Part shown: piece by piece, positions 36,575-44,614 of the stretch
How positions within the stretch are numbered: the first letter of the stretch is position 1
How the letters are laid out: each line of letters begins with the position of its first letter
NCBI GenBank assembly: GCA_030602315.1
Contig: JAUVZY010000014.1
Coordinates: 1 to 64,000 of the forward strand
Direction: 5' to 3'
DNA length: 64,000 nt
DNA from: Pseudomonadaceae bacterium
Lineage (GTDB): Bacteria > Pseudomonadota > Gammaproteobacteria > Pseudomonadales > Pseudomonadaceae
Position numbers and translations under genes: made by a program
Notes under the pieces: model-generated
Database searches by the model: none
Seen by the model: the letters and a program-made list of their open reading frames with translations, nothing else
Told to the model about the DNA's origin: nothing

Positions 36575-36745
36575 ATGTTGAGTTGGGCAATTACCTTCCT
36601 GATCATCGCCATCATCGCCGCCATCCTGGGCTTCAGCGGCATTGCGGGGACCGCGACGGGTATCGCGCAGATCCTGTTCGTGGTGTTTCTGGTGTTGTTC
36701 GTGATCTCGCTGATCTTCGGTCGCGGGCGCGGGCCTAGGGTCTGA
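36575..36745 (+). CDS. DUF1328 small membrane protein
   Basis: A 56-residue protein made of two hydrophobic helices joined by the glycine-rich segment [14 protein letters not shown], ending in a basic tail FGRGRGPRV, so it should be a small inner-membrane hairpin with the tail in the cytoplasm. This is the DUF1328/YtjA family, common in stress-linked operons, with no proven function. AGAGGAG lies before the ATG. In P. aeruginosa the same family sits next to algB, which agrees with this location. Confidence 0.9.
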   Translation: MLSWAITFLIIAIIAAILGFSGIAGTATGIAQILFVVFLVLFVISLIFGRGRGPRV

Positions 36746-36751
36746 CCCTTC

Positions 36752-36771
36752 GCCGCCCCGCTCGGGGCGGC
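36752..36771. terminator. Terminator-like hairpin between convergent genes
   Basis: An eight-base stem (GCCGCCCC/GGGGCGGC) with loop GCTC is followed on the plus strand by a pyrimidine-rich tract. It lies between the DUF1328 gene (plus) and the HDOD gene (minus) and may serve both. Confidence 0.65.
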
Positions 36772-36784
36772 CCTCCTTCTTCCT

Positions 36785-38194
36785 TCAGCGCACGCGCGGC
36801 GGCTGCATCTGCCCGGCGAGGTTGCGCAGCGCCAGTTCCGCGTCCAGTACCTTGGCCAGCGCCGCCGCCGCTTCGGCCGGATCGATGCCCAGCCGCGCAT
36901 AGAGCGCCTCGGGGATCGGACTCGCCGGGTCGCTGCCGATTCCCTGTTGCGCCAGCAGGCGCACCGCCAGACCGATCAGGTTGGCGTAGACGGCGTGCTC
37001 TCCGGCATAGGCCGGGTCGTGCTGAAAGCGCAGCGCGGTGCACAGTTCGTCGGGCATGCCCCAGAAGTTCATCAGCCAGCCGCCGATCTGCTCGCGGGTG
37101 ATGCCCAGCAGGTGTTGCTCGATCACGCTGTGGTGCAGGTGCGGATTGACCTCGCGGTGCCGGCAAAACAGCTCGAAGTGCGGTGGAAACACATGCGCCA
37201 GCACCAGATAGCCGAAGTTGTGCAGCAGCCCGCCCAGATAGGCCAGGCCCGCCTCGGGACGCTGCTCGCGCGGCATGGCGCGGCGCAGCCCGTCGACCAC
37301 CGCGGCGGTGTAGATCGCCTGGTGCCAGTAGGGCGTGGCCTGCTGCGGCTCGTCCTTGGGCAAGCCGAGCGTCTTGCCCAACGCCAGGCCCAGGGCCAGG
37401 TTGATCACCAGATCGAAGCCCAGCACGCGGATGATGGCGTCTTCCACCGAACGGATCTTGCCGGGGGCGGCGTAGTAGGGCGAGGCCGCCCAGCTGATCA
37501 CCTGGGCGGCCAGCGCCGGGTCGGTTTCCACCACGTCGGTGATGTCATCCACCGTGGCGTTGGGGTCCACCCGCAGCTTGATGATGCGGTTGGCCGTCTG
37601 CGGCAGCGGCGGGATTTCCAGGGTCTCTTCCAGGCGCTGGCGGATGCGCCGGGTGGTGAAGTGGCGGACCGCCTCGCTGATCTGCTCGCGGTCGTCCTCG
37701 GGGCGGTCGAGGTTCGGCCGGATCGCCGAGACCGGCGTAGCGAAGTGACCGGCGCTGGCTTTCTCCAGCAGGCTGGCGAGTTCCTCGCCGGTCACTTCCA
37801 GCAGCAGGTCCGGCTGGCCGGCCGGCAGCCACAGGCGCGCCTGGCCGGTCAGCCCGGCCTGGTAGAGGCAGGGCACGCTGGCGGAAAACGGTGTCGCCGG
37901 CAGGGCGCCGAGCTGGTAGCGCGTCAGGTAACGCTCCAGGGTGGCGGCCGAGGCGGCGCGCAGTGGCCGGCCGGTAAGCTCGGTCAGGCGCTTCAAGTCC
38001 AGCAGGCTGTCCTGCGGGAACAGCACCAGCAGGCTGCCGATGCTGTCTTCGAGCAGCGCCGCCTGCACGCACTGGGCGGGCGGCAGGCCAGCGTGCAGCG
38101 AGGCGGGGCGGTCGGGGATGCCGTGCAGGGCGAACAGGTGCTCGAGCGCGACGGGCGGCGACGGCAGGGCGGGCGATTCGACGGGCTGGATCAT
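36785..38194 (-). CDS. YbaK-like/HDOD fusion protein
   Basis: A 469-residue cytoplasmic protein with an N-terminal YbaK/aminoacyl-tRNA deacylase-like domain (about residues 10-155) and a C-terminal HDOD domain (about 215-420; IPPLPQTANRIIKLRVDPNA, then LAYLGGLLHNFGYLVLA). In the first domain the active-site Lys of real deacylases is not obvious to me, so it may be a binding module. HDOD proteins act as signalling platforms. The ATG at 38194 is chosen because the upstream extension is Arg/Cys-rich and looks non-coding. It is followed on the minus strand by a hairpin and preceded by recG in the same orientation. Confidence 0.85.
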   Translation of the reverse strand: MIQPVESPALPSPPVALEHLFALHGIPDRPASLHAGLPPAQCVQAALLEDSIGSLLVLFPQDSLLDLKRLTELTGRPLRAASAATLERYLTRYQLGALPATPFSASVPCLYQAGLTGQARLWLPAGQPDLLLEVTGEELASLLEKASAGHFATPVSAIRPNLDRPEDDREQISEAVRHFTTRRIRQRLEETLEIPPLPQTANRIIKLRVDPNATVDDITDVVETDPALAAQVISWAASPYYAAPGKIRSVEDAIIRVLGFDLVINLALGLALGKTLGLPKDEPQQATPYWHQAIYTAAVVDGLRRAMPREQRPEAGLAYLGGLLHNFGYLVLAHVFPPHFELFCRHREVNPHLHHSVIEQHLLGITREQIGGWLMNFWGMPDELCTALRFQHDPAYAGEHAVYANLIGLAVRLLAQQGIGSDPASPIPEALYARLGIDPAEAAAALAKVLDAELALRNLAGQMQPPRVR

Positions 38195-38270
38195 GGTGGA
38201 CGGGTCTGCTTTGAATGCTTGGGGCAGTATAGCGCCGCCGTTGCGGTGCAGAGCACGCCGCCGACCGGCG

Positions 38271-40346
38271 TCAGACCTGTCCGTACTGCTGGCCGTGACG
38301 CAGCCAGCGTGCCAGCAGTGGGCTGACGTGCCCGGGCCAGTGGGCCAGGAGCTCCTGTGCCGCCTCGCGCACCGCCGGCAACAGGTGCGCATCGCGCATC
38401 AGGTCGGCCACCTTGAACTGCAGCAGGCCGGTCTGGCGGGTGCCGAGCATCTCGCCGGGGCCGCGCAGCTCCAGGTCCTTCTCGGCGATGACGAAGCCGT
38501 CGCAGGTCTCGCGCATGATCGCCAGGCGCTCGCGGCCCATCTGCGACAGCGGTGCGTGGTAGAGCAGCACGCAGTGGCTCGCCGCGCTGCCCCGGCCGAC
38601 CCGCCCGCGCAGCTGGTGCAGCTGCGCCAGGCCCAGGCGCTCGGGGTTCTCGATGATCATCAGGCTGGCGTTGGGCACGTCCACGCCCACCTCGATCACC
38701 GTGGTGGCGACCAACAGCTGCAGCCGCCCGGCCTTGAACTGATCCATCACCGCGGCCTTTTCCGCCGGCTTCATGCGCCCGTGGATCAGCCCGACGGACA
38801 GCTCGCCAAGGGCGGCCGACAGCTCCTCGAAGCTGGTCTCGGCCGCCTGGCAGGTCAGCTCCTCGGACTCCTCGATCAGCGTGCACACCCAGTACGCCTG
38901 ACGGCCCTCGGCGCAGGCGGCGCGCACCCGCTCGATCACCTCGAGGCGGCGGCTGTCGGCGATTACCAGGGTGTTCACCGGGGTGCGGCCCGGCGGCAGC
39001 TCGTCGAGAATCGAGGTATCCAGATCCGCGTAGGCGCTCATCGCCAGGGTGCGCGGAATGGGGGTGGCGGTCATGATCAGCTGGTGCGGGCAGAGCCGTC
39101 CGTCGACACCCTTCTGGCGCAGCGCCAGGCGCTGCTGCACGCCGAAGCGGTGCTGTTCGTCGATGATCACCAGCGCGAGGTTGCGAAACTGCACCTCGTC
39201 CTGGAACAGCGCATGGGTGCCCACCACCATCGGGCAGCCGCCGGCGATCTTCTCCAGCGCCGCCGCGCGCGCCTTGCCCTTGAGCTTGCCGGCCAGCCAG
39301 GCGATGTCGATGCCCAAGGGTTGCAGCCATTTGCTGAAGTTGAGGAAATGCTGCTCGGCGAGGATCTCGGTGGGCGCCATCAGCGCCACCTGGTAGCCGG
39401 CTTCCAGCGCCTGTAGCGCGGCCAGCGCGGCGACCACCGTCTTGCCGGCGCCGACGTCGCCCTGCACCAGACGCAGCATCGGCTCGGGCTGGGACAGGTC
39501 GTAGGCGATCTCCGCGCCGACTCGCTGCTGCGCGCCGGTGGGGGCGAAGCCGAGGTTCTGCAGAAAGCGCTGCGGCAGCACCTTGGCCACCGGCAGGGCC
39601 GGCGCCTCTTGGGCGCGCACGCTCTCGCGCAGGCGCTGCAGCGACAGCTGATGGGTCAGCAGTTCCTCGAAGGCCAGCCGTTGCTGGGCCCAGTGGGCGC
39701 CTTCGGCGAGTTCTTCAAGGTCCGCATCCGGCGGCGGGCGGTGCAGGTAGCGGATCGCCTCGTCCAGCGGGCCGAGCTGGAAGTCGCGGGCCAGCTCGGC
39801 CGGCAGCCAGTCCGGCAGGCTGCGCGGGCCGAGGCGGGCCAGCGCCTGCTCACTGAGGGCGCGCAGGCGCTGCTGGGTCAGGCCTTCGGTGGTGGGGTAG
39901 ATCGGGGTGAGGGTCTGCGCCACCGGCATCGATTCGTTGCCGGTCAGCACGCGGTATTCGGGGTGGTAGATCTCCAGCCCCGAGGCGCCGGGGCGCACCT
40001 CGCCGTAGCAGCGCAGCTGGGTGCCGCGCTTGAGCGCGTCCTTCTGCGCCTGGCTGAAGTGGTAGAAGCGCAAGGACAGCGTGCCGCTGCCATCCTGCAG
40101 GCGCACCAGCAGACTGCGCCGACGGCCCATGACCACGTCGGCCCCGGCCACCACGCCCTCGACCACCGCATCGCCGCCCGGGCGCAGGGCGCCGATGGGG
40201 CTGATGCGGGTGCGGTCCTGGTAGCGCAGCGGCAGGTGGAACAGGACATCCTGCAGGGTTTCCAGGCCGACCTTGGCCAGCTTCTCCGCCAGTGCCGCGC
40301 CGACGCCCTTGAGCACGGTCACCGGAACGGTGGACAGGTCGGTCAT
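38271..40346 (-). CDS. recG: ATP-dependent DNA helicase RecG
   Basis: A 691-residue helicase that reverses stalled replication forks and branch-migrates Holliday junctions. A wedge (OB-fold) domain fills about residues 1-200; the helicase core has motif I GDVGAGKTVVA, motif II DEQHRFG, motif III TATPIPRT and motif VI QLRGRVGRG, and a TRG-type C-terminus follows. The ATG at 40346 shares its last base with the stop of oxyR, so the pair is translationally coupled. The oxyR-recG arrangement is standard for pseudomonads. Confidence 0.97.
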   Translation of the reverse strand: MTDLSTVPVTVLKGVGAALAEKLAKVGLETLQDVLFHLPLRYQDRTRISPIGALRPGGDAVVEGVVAGADVVMGRRRSLLVRLQDGSGTLSLRFYHFSQAQKDALKRGTQLRCYGEVRPGASGLEIYHPEYRVLTGNESMPVAQTLTPIYPTTEGLTQQRLRALSEQALARLGPRSLPDWLPAELARDFQLGPLDEAIRYLHRPPPDADLEELAEGAHWAQQRLAFEELLTHQLSLQRLRESVRAQEAPALPVAKVLPQRFLQNLGFAPTGAQQRVGAEIAYDLSQPEPMLRLVQGDVGAGKTVVAALAALQALEAGYQVALMAPTEILAEQHFLNFSKWLQPLGIDIAWLAGKLKGKARAAALEKIAGGCPMVVGTHALFQDEVQFRNLALVIIDEQHRFGVQQRLALRQKGVDGRLCPHQLIMTATPIPRTLAMSAYADLDTSILDELPPGRTPVNTLVIADSRRLEVIERVRAACAEGRQAYWVCTLIEESEELTCQAAETSFEELSAALGELSVGLIHGRMKPAEKAAVMDQFKAGRLQLLVATTVIEVGVDVPNASLMIIENPERLGLAQLHQLRGRVGRGSAASHCVLLYHAPLSQMGRERLAIMRETCDGFVIAEKDLELRGPGEMLGTRQTGLLQFKVADLMRDAHLLPAVREAAQELLAHWPGHVSPLLARWLRHGQQYGQV

Positions 40347-41263
40347 CAGCTCGCGGCTTTGGGCGGGCGCGCCACCGAGCACAGGCGCAGCGAGTCGGCC
40401 ACCACTTCGATGGCCTTGGGCCGCGGGAAGCTGGCGCGCCAGGCGATGGCCACGGTACGGAACGGCACCGGCTTGGCCAGCGGCCGCACCTCGATCACCC
40501 CCGGCGAGTAGTGGTGGCTGTCCACCGCCGAGAGCGGCAGCACCGAGATGCCCAGGCCGGAGGCGACCATGTGGCGAATGGTTTCCAGCGAGCTGGACTC
40601 CACCGTGGTGTGCTGGTGCTCGCCCTTGCGCGTGCTGGGGCAGGATTCGAGCACCTGGTCGCGGAAGCAATGACCCTCGCCGAGCAGCAGGAGGTTGGCC
40701 TCGTTGAGCATGTCGCTCCTGATTTCACTCAACTCGGTCCACGGGTGCTCGGCCGGCATCAGCACGCAGAACGGCTCGTCGTAGAGCGGCTTGGTCAGCA
40801 CGTCGGCTTCGTGGAAGGGCAGCGCGACGATGATCGCGTCCAGCTCGCCGGTGCGCAGCTTGTCGCGCAGCACGTGGGTGAAGTTTTCCTCGATGTACAG
40901 CGGCATGTCGGGGGCGACCTTGTGCAGCTGCGGGATCAGGTGCGGAAACAGATACGGGCCGATGGTGTAGATCGCACCGAGCTTGAGCGGCGCGGCCAGC
41001 TGGTTCTTCCCGGCCTGGGCCAGCTCGCGGATGCTTTGCGCCTGCTCCAGGACCTTCTGCGCCTGGGTGACGATGCCTTCGCCCACCGGGGTCAGGCGCA
41101 CCGCGCTCTTGGTGCGCTCGAAGATCAGCACACCCAGCTCGTCCTCCAGCTTCTTCACGCCCACCGACAGGGTCGGCTGGCTGACGTGGCAGCGCTCGGC
41201 GGCCCGGCCGAAGTGTTGTTCCTGGGCGAGGGTGACGATATAGCGCAGTTCTGTGAGGGTCAT
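40346..41263 (-). CDS. oxyR: Hydrogen peroxide sensor and regulator OxyR
   Basis: A 305-residue LysR-type regulator. The winged helix is at residues 1-60 (HFGRAAERCHVSQPTLSVGV). The redox pair is Cys199 and Cys208 in GEGHCFRDQVLESCP, at exactly the classical positions when counting from the ATG at 41263, which is why that start is preferred over an ATG three codons upstream. Peroxide forms a disulfide between them and switches on katG, ahp and related genes. recG follows with a one-base overlap. katG lies in the same window about 14.6 kb away and is a likely target. Confidence 0.97.
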   Translation of the reverse strand: MTLTELRYIVTLAQEQHFGRAAERCHVSQPTLSVGVKKLEDELGVLIFERTKSAVRLTPVGEGIVTQAQKVLEQAQSIRELAQAGKNQLAAPLKLGAIYTIGPYLFPHLIPQLHKVAPDMPLYIEENFTHVLRDKLRTGELDAIIVALPFHEADVLTKPLYDEPFCVLMPAEHPWTELSEIRSDMLNEANLLLLGEGHCFRDQVLESCPSTRKGEHQHTTVESSSLETIRHMVASGLGISVLPLSAVDSHHYSPGVIEVRPLAKPVPFRTVAIAWRASFPRPKAIEVVADSLRLCSVARPPKAAS

Positions 41264-41380
41264 AGTCAGCATCCATTAGCTTCCGAGGAAGAATAGCCTT
41301 AAGCACGGGGGCAAACCAGCGGCCAGCCGCGCCCTTCGGCGGGCTAGACTGGCCGGCGATTACCTGCCCGGAGCCCTCTC

Positions 41381-42259
41381 ATGAATTCGTCCCCACGCGT
41401 GTTGATCGTCGGCTGCGGCGATGTCGGCAGCCGTCTCGGCCTGCAACTGGCCGCGCTCGGCTGGGCGGTGTACGGCCTGCGCCGGCAGGTGCAGGTCCTG
41501 CCGGCCGGCATCGTCCCGGTCCGGGGCGATCTCGATGACCCGGCGCTGCCGGCTGGCTGGCCGGCCGGCCGGCTGGACTACCTGGTCTATGCCACCGCTG
41601 CCAGCCAGCACGACGAACCCGGCTACCGGCGCGCCTATGTCGACGGGCTCACGCGCACCCTCGACTGGCTGGCCGCGCAGGGCCAGCGGCCGCGGCGGCT
41701 GGTGTTCGTCTCCAGCACCGGCGTCTATGGCCAGGATCAGGGCGAATGGGTCGACGAAACCTCGCCCACCGAGCCGTCCGCCTTCAGCGGGCGCATCCTG
41801 CTGGAAGCCGAGCGACTGGCTGGCAACAGCGGCCTGCCCGCCACCTGCGTGCGTCTGGCCGGCATCTACGGCCCAGGCCGGCGCTGGCTGCTCGACCAGG
41901 TGCGCCAGGGCTACCGCGTGCCGCCCGAGCCGCCGCAATACGGCAACCGCATCCACGCCGACGATGCCGCCGGGCTGATCGCCTTCCTCCTGCAGCGCGA
42001 CGCCGCCGGCCAGCCGGTCGACGGCTGCTACCTCGGCGTGGACGACGAACCGGCCCCGCTGCACGAGGTGGTCGACTGGCTGCGCGCACGGCTGAACGTC
42101 ACCGCCGAGGCCCAGGCCCGCGTCTCCCGCCGCCTTGGCAGCAAACGCTGCCGCAACACCCGCGCCCGCGCGCAGGGCTGGCTGCCGCGCTATCCCAGCT
42201 ATCGGGAGGGGTATGCGGCGTTGATTGGCGCGGAGGGCGTCGAGCTGTCCGAGCGCTAG
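41381..42259 (+). CDS. SDR-type NAD-dependent epimerase/dehydratase-family protein
   Basis: A 292-residue protein with an N-terminal Rossmann motif VLIVGCGDVGSRLGLQL and the extended-SDR segments FVSSTGVYGQDQGEWVDE and RLAGIYGPGRRW; a YxxxK catalytic pair is not clearly present, which puts it with atypical YeeZ-like members. The reaction is unknown. GGAGC precedes the ATG. It is divergent from oxyR across 117 bases, the order seen in P. aeruginosa. It is the last conserved chromosomal gene before the CRISPR region. Confidence 0.83.
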   Translation: MNSSPRVLIVGCGDVGSRLGLQLAALGWAVYGLRRQVQVLPAGIVPVRGDLDDPALPAGWPAGRLDYLVYATAASQHDEPGYRRAYVDGLTRTLDWLAAQGQRPRRLVFVSSTGVYGQDQGEWVDETSPTEPSAFSGRILLEAERLAGNSGLPATCVRLAGIYGPGRRWLLDQVRQGYRVPPEPPQYGNRIHADDAAGLIAFLLQRDAAGQPVDGCYLGVDDEPAPLHEVVDWLRARLNVTAEAQARVSRRLGSKRCRNTRARAQGWLPRYPSYREGYAALIGAEGVELSER

Positions 42260-42301
42260 AGTCCCAGAAAGGGGACACTGCATTCGACTTGTTATTGGTG
42301 T

Positions 42302-42345
42302 AAATTCATCCATCACGTGGTTGAAATTCAACCGTCATGTGGTGA
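42302..42345. promoter_or_regulatory. Tandem 22-bp direct repeat upstream of the ATPase gene
   Basis: Two adjacent 22-base units (42302-42323 and 42324-42345) match at 17 of 22 positions; each starts AAATTCA and contains the core TCAnGTGG. The junction also makes a 15-base palindrome (GGTTGAA, A, TTCAACC) at 42319-42333. It ends seven bases before the ATG at 42353, where an operator or a translational control element would sit. No regulator is known for it. Confidence 0.55.
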
Positions 42346-42352
42346 TTTTTAC

Positions 42353-43573
42353 ATGTACCCACGACAGATCCGACAGGCACTATACGAAGCGCTCGAAGAT
42401 TCGCCGGTCGTTCTCCTCAACGGGGCGCGCCAAACAGGCAAAAGCACCCTGATTCAGGGGCTCGAGCGGCCGGCCAGCTACTTTACCTTGGACGATCCAG
42501 CCGTTCTGGCGGCGGTCCAGGCTGACGCCGCCGGCTTCGTGCAGGCGCTCAAAGGGCCTGTCTGCCTCGACGAAGTGCAGCGTGCGCCAGGGATTTTTCT
42601 TGCCATCAAAAGTGCGGTAGATCGCGACCGCACGCCCGGCCGCTTCCTGCTGACCGGCTCGGCGAACGTTCTCTTGTTGCCGCAGATCGCCGACTCCTTG
42701 GCCGGGCGCATGGAAGTGCTGAGTTTATGGCCGTTGGCGCAGAGCGAGATCGCGCGAAAGCCTTCGAGCCTGATAGACCGACTATTCGCCGGCGAGCTGC
42801 CCGATCGCTGTGCCTTCGACCGGGACGACTTCGTACGCCGGCTGGTCAGCGGCGGCTACCCCGAGGCCCTGGCCCGGACCAGCGAAAGGCGCCGAGAGGC
42901 GTGGTTCGAAAGCTACCTGCACACCATCCTGCAACGCGATGTGCGCGACCTGGCGCAGCTGGAAGGGCTTACCGAGCTCCCGCGGCTCATGCAGATGCTC
43001 GCTGCGCGCAGTGGGGGGCTTCTGAACGCAGCGGAGCTGTCGCGCTCGACCGGCATCCCCCAGACCACCTTGAAGCGCTATCTCGCGCTGCTCGAGACAC
43101 TGTTTCTGATTCGCCAGGTGCCGGCATGGTCATCGAATCTCGGCAAGCGGCTGCAGAAAGCGCCCAAGCTTTTTGTCACCGACCAGGGGCTGATGGCCCA
43201 TTTGCAAGGGCTCGGCGAGGCCAGTCTTTCCGCTGCGCTAGGTCTGCCCGGCCGCCTGGTGGAGGCGTTTGTTCACGCTGAGCTGAGCAAGCACCAGACG
43301 TGGGCCCAAACGCGCACCCAGCTCATGCATTACCGCACCTCGACCGGCATGGAGGTGGATTTTGTTCTGGAGAACCGCCGAGGCGAGCTGATCGGCGTCG
43401 AAGTCAAAGCTGCCGCTACGGTGGGCGGCAAAGACTTCAACGGCTTGCGCCACCTGCGCGACACCGCCCCCCAGCAATTCCGGCGAGGTGTGATTTTCTA
43501 CAGCGGCGAGCAGGTGGTGCACTTCGACGAACAACTGGTGGCCGTGCCGCTGGCGCTGTTCTGGGAGGGGTGA
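42353..43573 (+). CDS. AAA-type ATPase with DUF4143 domain
   Basis: A 406-residue ATPase of the AAA_14/DUF4143 type. The N-terminal half has Walker A GARQTGKS (residues 24-31), Walker B VCLDEVQRAP (Asp73, Glu74) and a sensor segment FLLTGSANVLLL; the C-terminal DUF4143 half ends with a nuclease-like segment, EVDFVLENRRGELIGVEVKA, recalling the PD-(D/E)xK core. These proteins are widespread single genes with unproven roles, and some have been suspected of being toxins or defence factors. Base composition is slightly lower in GC than its neighbours. It has no good ribosome site, follows a tandem repeat, and ends 66 bases before cas1 on the same strand. Confidence 0.85.
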   Translation: MYPRQIRQALYEALEDSPVVLLNGARQTGKSTLIQGLERPASYFTLDDPAVLAAVQADAAGFVQALKGPVCLDEVQRAPGIFLAIKSAVDRDRTPGRFLLTGSANVLLLPQIADSLAGRMEVLSLWPLAQSEIARKPSSLIDRLFAGELPDRCAFDRDDFVRRLVSGGYPEALARTSERRREAWFESYLHTILQRDVRDLAQLEGLTELPRLMQMLAARSGGLLNAAELSRSTGIPQTTLKRYLALLETLFLIRQVPAWSSNLGKRLQKAPKLFVTDQGLMAHLQGLGEASLSAALGLPGRLVEAFVHAELSKHQTWAQTRTQLMHYRTSTGMEVDFVLENRRGELIGVEVKAAATVGGKDFNGLRHLRDTAPQQFRRGVIFYSGEQVVHFDEQLVAVPLALFWEG

Positions 43574-43639
43574 AAATCCCGGGCGTCGGCCTTGGGCTGG
43601 GTGGCACAATGCCAGGGTCTCAAGTGTCGAGCGAAAGCC

Positions 43640-44614
43640 ATGGATGACTTTTCCCCTTCAGACCTCAAGACCATCCTCCACTCCAAGCGCGCCAACCTCT
43701 ACTACCTGCAGCACTGCCGGGTGCTGGTGAACGGCGGTCGGGTCGAGTACGTCACCGACGAAGGCCAGCGTTCGCGCTACTGGAACATCCCGATCGCCAA
43801 CACCACCACGTTGCTGCTCGGCACCGGCACCTCCATCACCCAGGCGGCGATGCGCGAGCTGGCCAAGGCCGGGGTGATGGTCGGCTTCTGCGGCGGTGGC
43901 GGCACGCCGCTGTTCTGTGCCAACGAGATGGACGTGGAAGTGGCCTGGTTCGCCCCGCAAAGCGAATACCGCCCCACCGAATACCTGCAGCGCTGGGTGA
44001 GCTTCTGGTTCGATGATGCCGCAAGGCTGGACGCGGCCCGCCACTTCCAGCTGGCGCGCCTGAGCCGGATCCGGACGCTGTGGAAAGCCCGCGCCCTGCG
44101 CGAAGCGGGATTCGCCATCGATGAGGCGCGCCTCGACCAGTTGCTCGACCGCTCGCAGCAACTGATCCCCGGCCTGCCGGACAACACCGCGCTGCTCACC
44201 GAAGAGGCACGCCTGAGCAAGGCCCTGTTCAAGCTGGCCTGCGATGCCAGCGGCTATGGCGAATTCACCCGCGCCAAGCGCGGCACCGGCAGCGACCCGG
44301 CCAACCGCTTTCTCGACCACGGCAACTACCTGGCCTACGGCCTGGCCGCCAGCGCCACCTGGGTGCTGGGCATTCCCCACGGTCTTGCCGTGCTGCACGG
44401 CAAGACCCGCCGCGGCGGCCTGGTGTTCGACGTGGCCGATCTGGTCAAGGACGCCTGCATCCTGCCGCAGGCCTTCGTCTCGGCGGTGCGCGGCGACGAG
44501 GAGCAGGAATTCCGCCAGGCCTGCATCGACAGCCTGACCCGCAGCGAAGCGCTGGACTTCATGATCGAGACACTGCAGGACGTGGCCGCCCGCCTCGGCC
44601 GGGTGAGCGCATGA
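43640..44614 (+). CDS. cas1: Type I-F CRISPR-associated Cas1 integrase
   Basis: A 324-residue Cas1f, the integrase that with Cas2-3 inserts new spacers at the leader end of the array. The start MDDFSPSDLKTILHSKRANL is typical of type I-F. Likely metal ligands are Glu189 (LLTEEARLSK), His253 (AVLHGKTRRGG) and Asp264 or Asp267 (LVFDVADLVKD), aligned by position with the P. aeruginosa enzyme. The ATG at 43640 is preferred on family grounds, since the frame is open upstream but not Cas1-like. The stop overlaps the start of the cas3 gene (ATGA). Confidence 0.97.
   Translation: MDDFSPSDLKTILHSKRANLYYLQHCRVLVNGGRVEYVTDEGQRSRYWNIPIANTTTLLLGTGTSITQAAMRELAKAGVMVGFCGGGGTPLFCANEMDVEVAWFAPQSEYRPTEYLQRWVSFWFDDAARLDAARHFQLARLSRIRTLWKARALREAGFAIDEARLDQLLDRSQQLIPGLPDNTALLTEEARLSKALFKLACDASGYGEFTRAKRGTGSDPANRFLDHGNYLAYGLAASATWVLGIPHGLAVLHGKTRRGGLVFDVADLVKDACILPQAFVSAVRGDEEQEFRQACIDSLTRSEALDFMIETLQDVAARLGRVSA

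Noticed and set aside
38195-38392. N-terminal extension of the YbaK/HDOD protein
   Set aside because: Arg- and Cys-rich, no ribosome site, antisense to the end of the recG region; start at 38194 preferred.
40347-40670. N-terminal extension of RecG
   Set aside because: The extra 108 codons overlap the end of oxyR and are not like RecG; the ATG at 40346 matches the family start.
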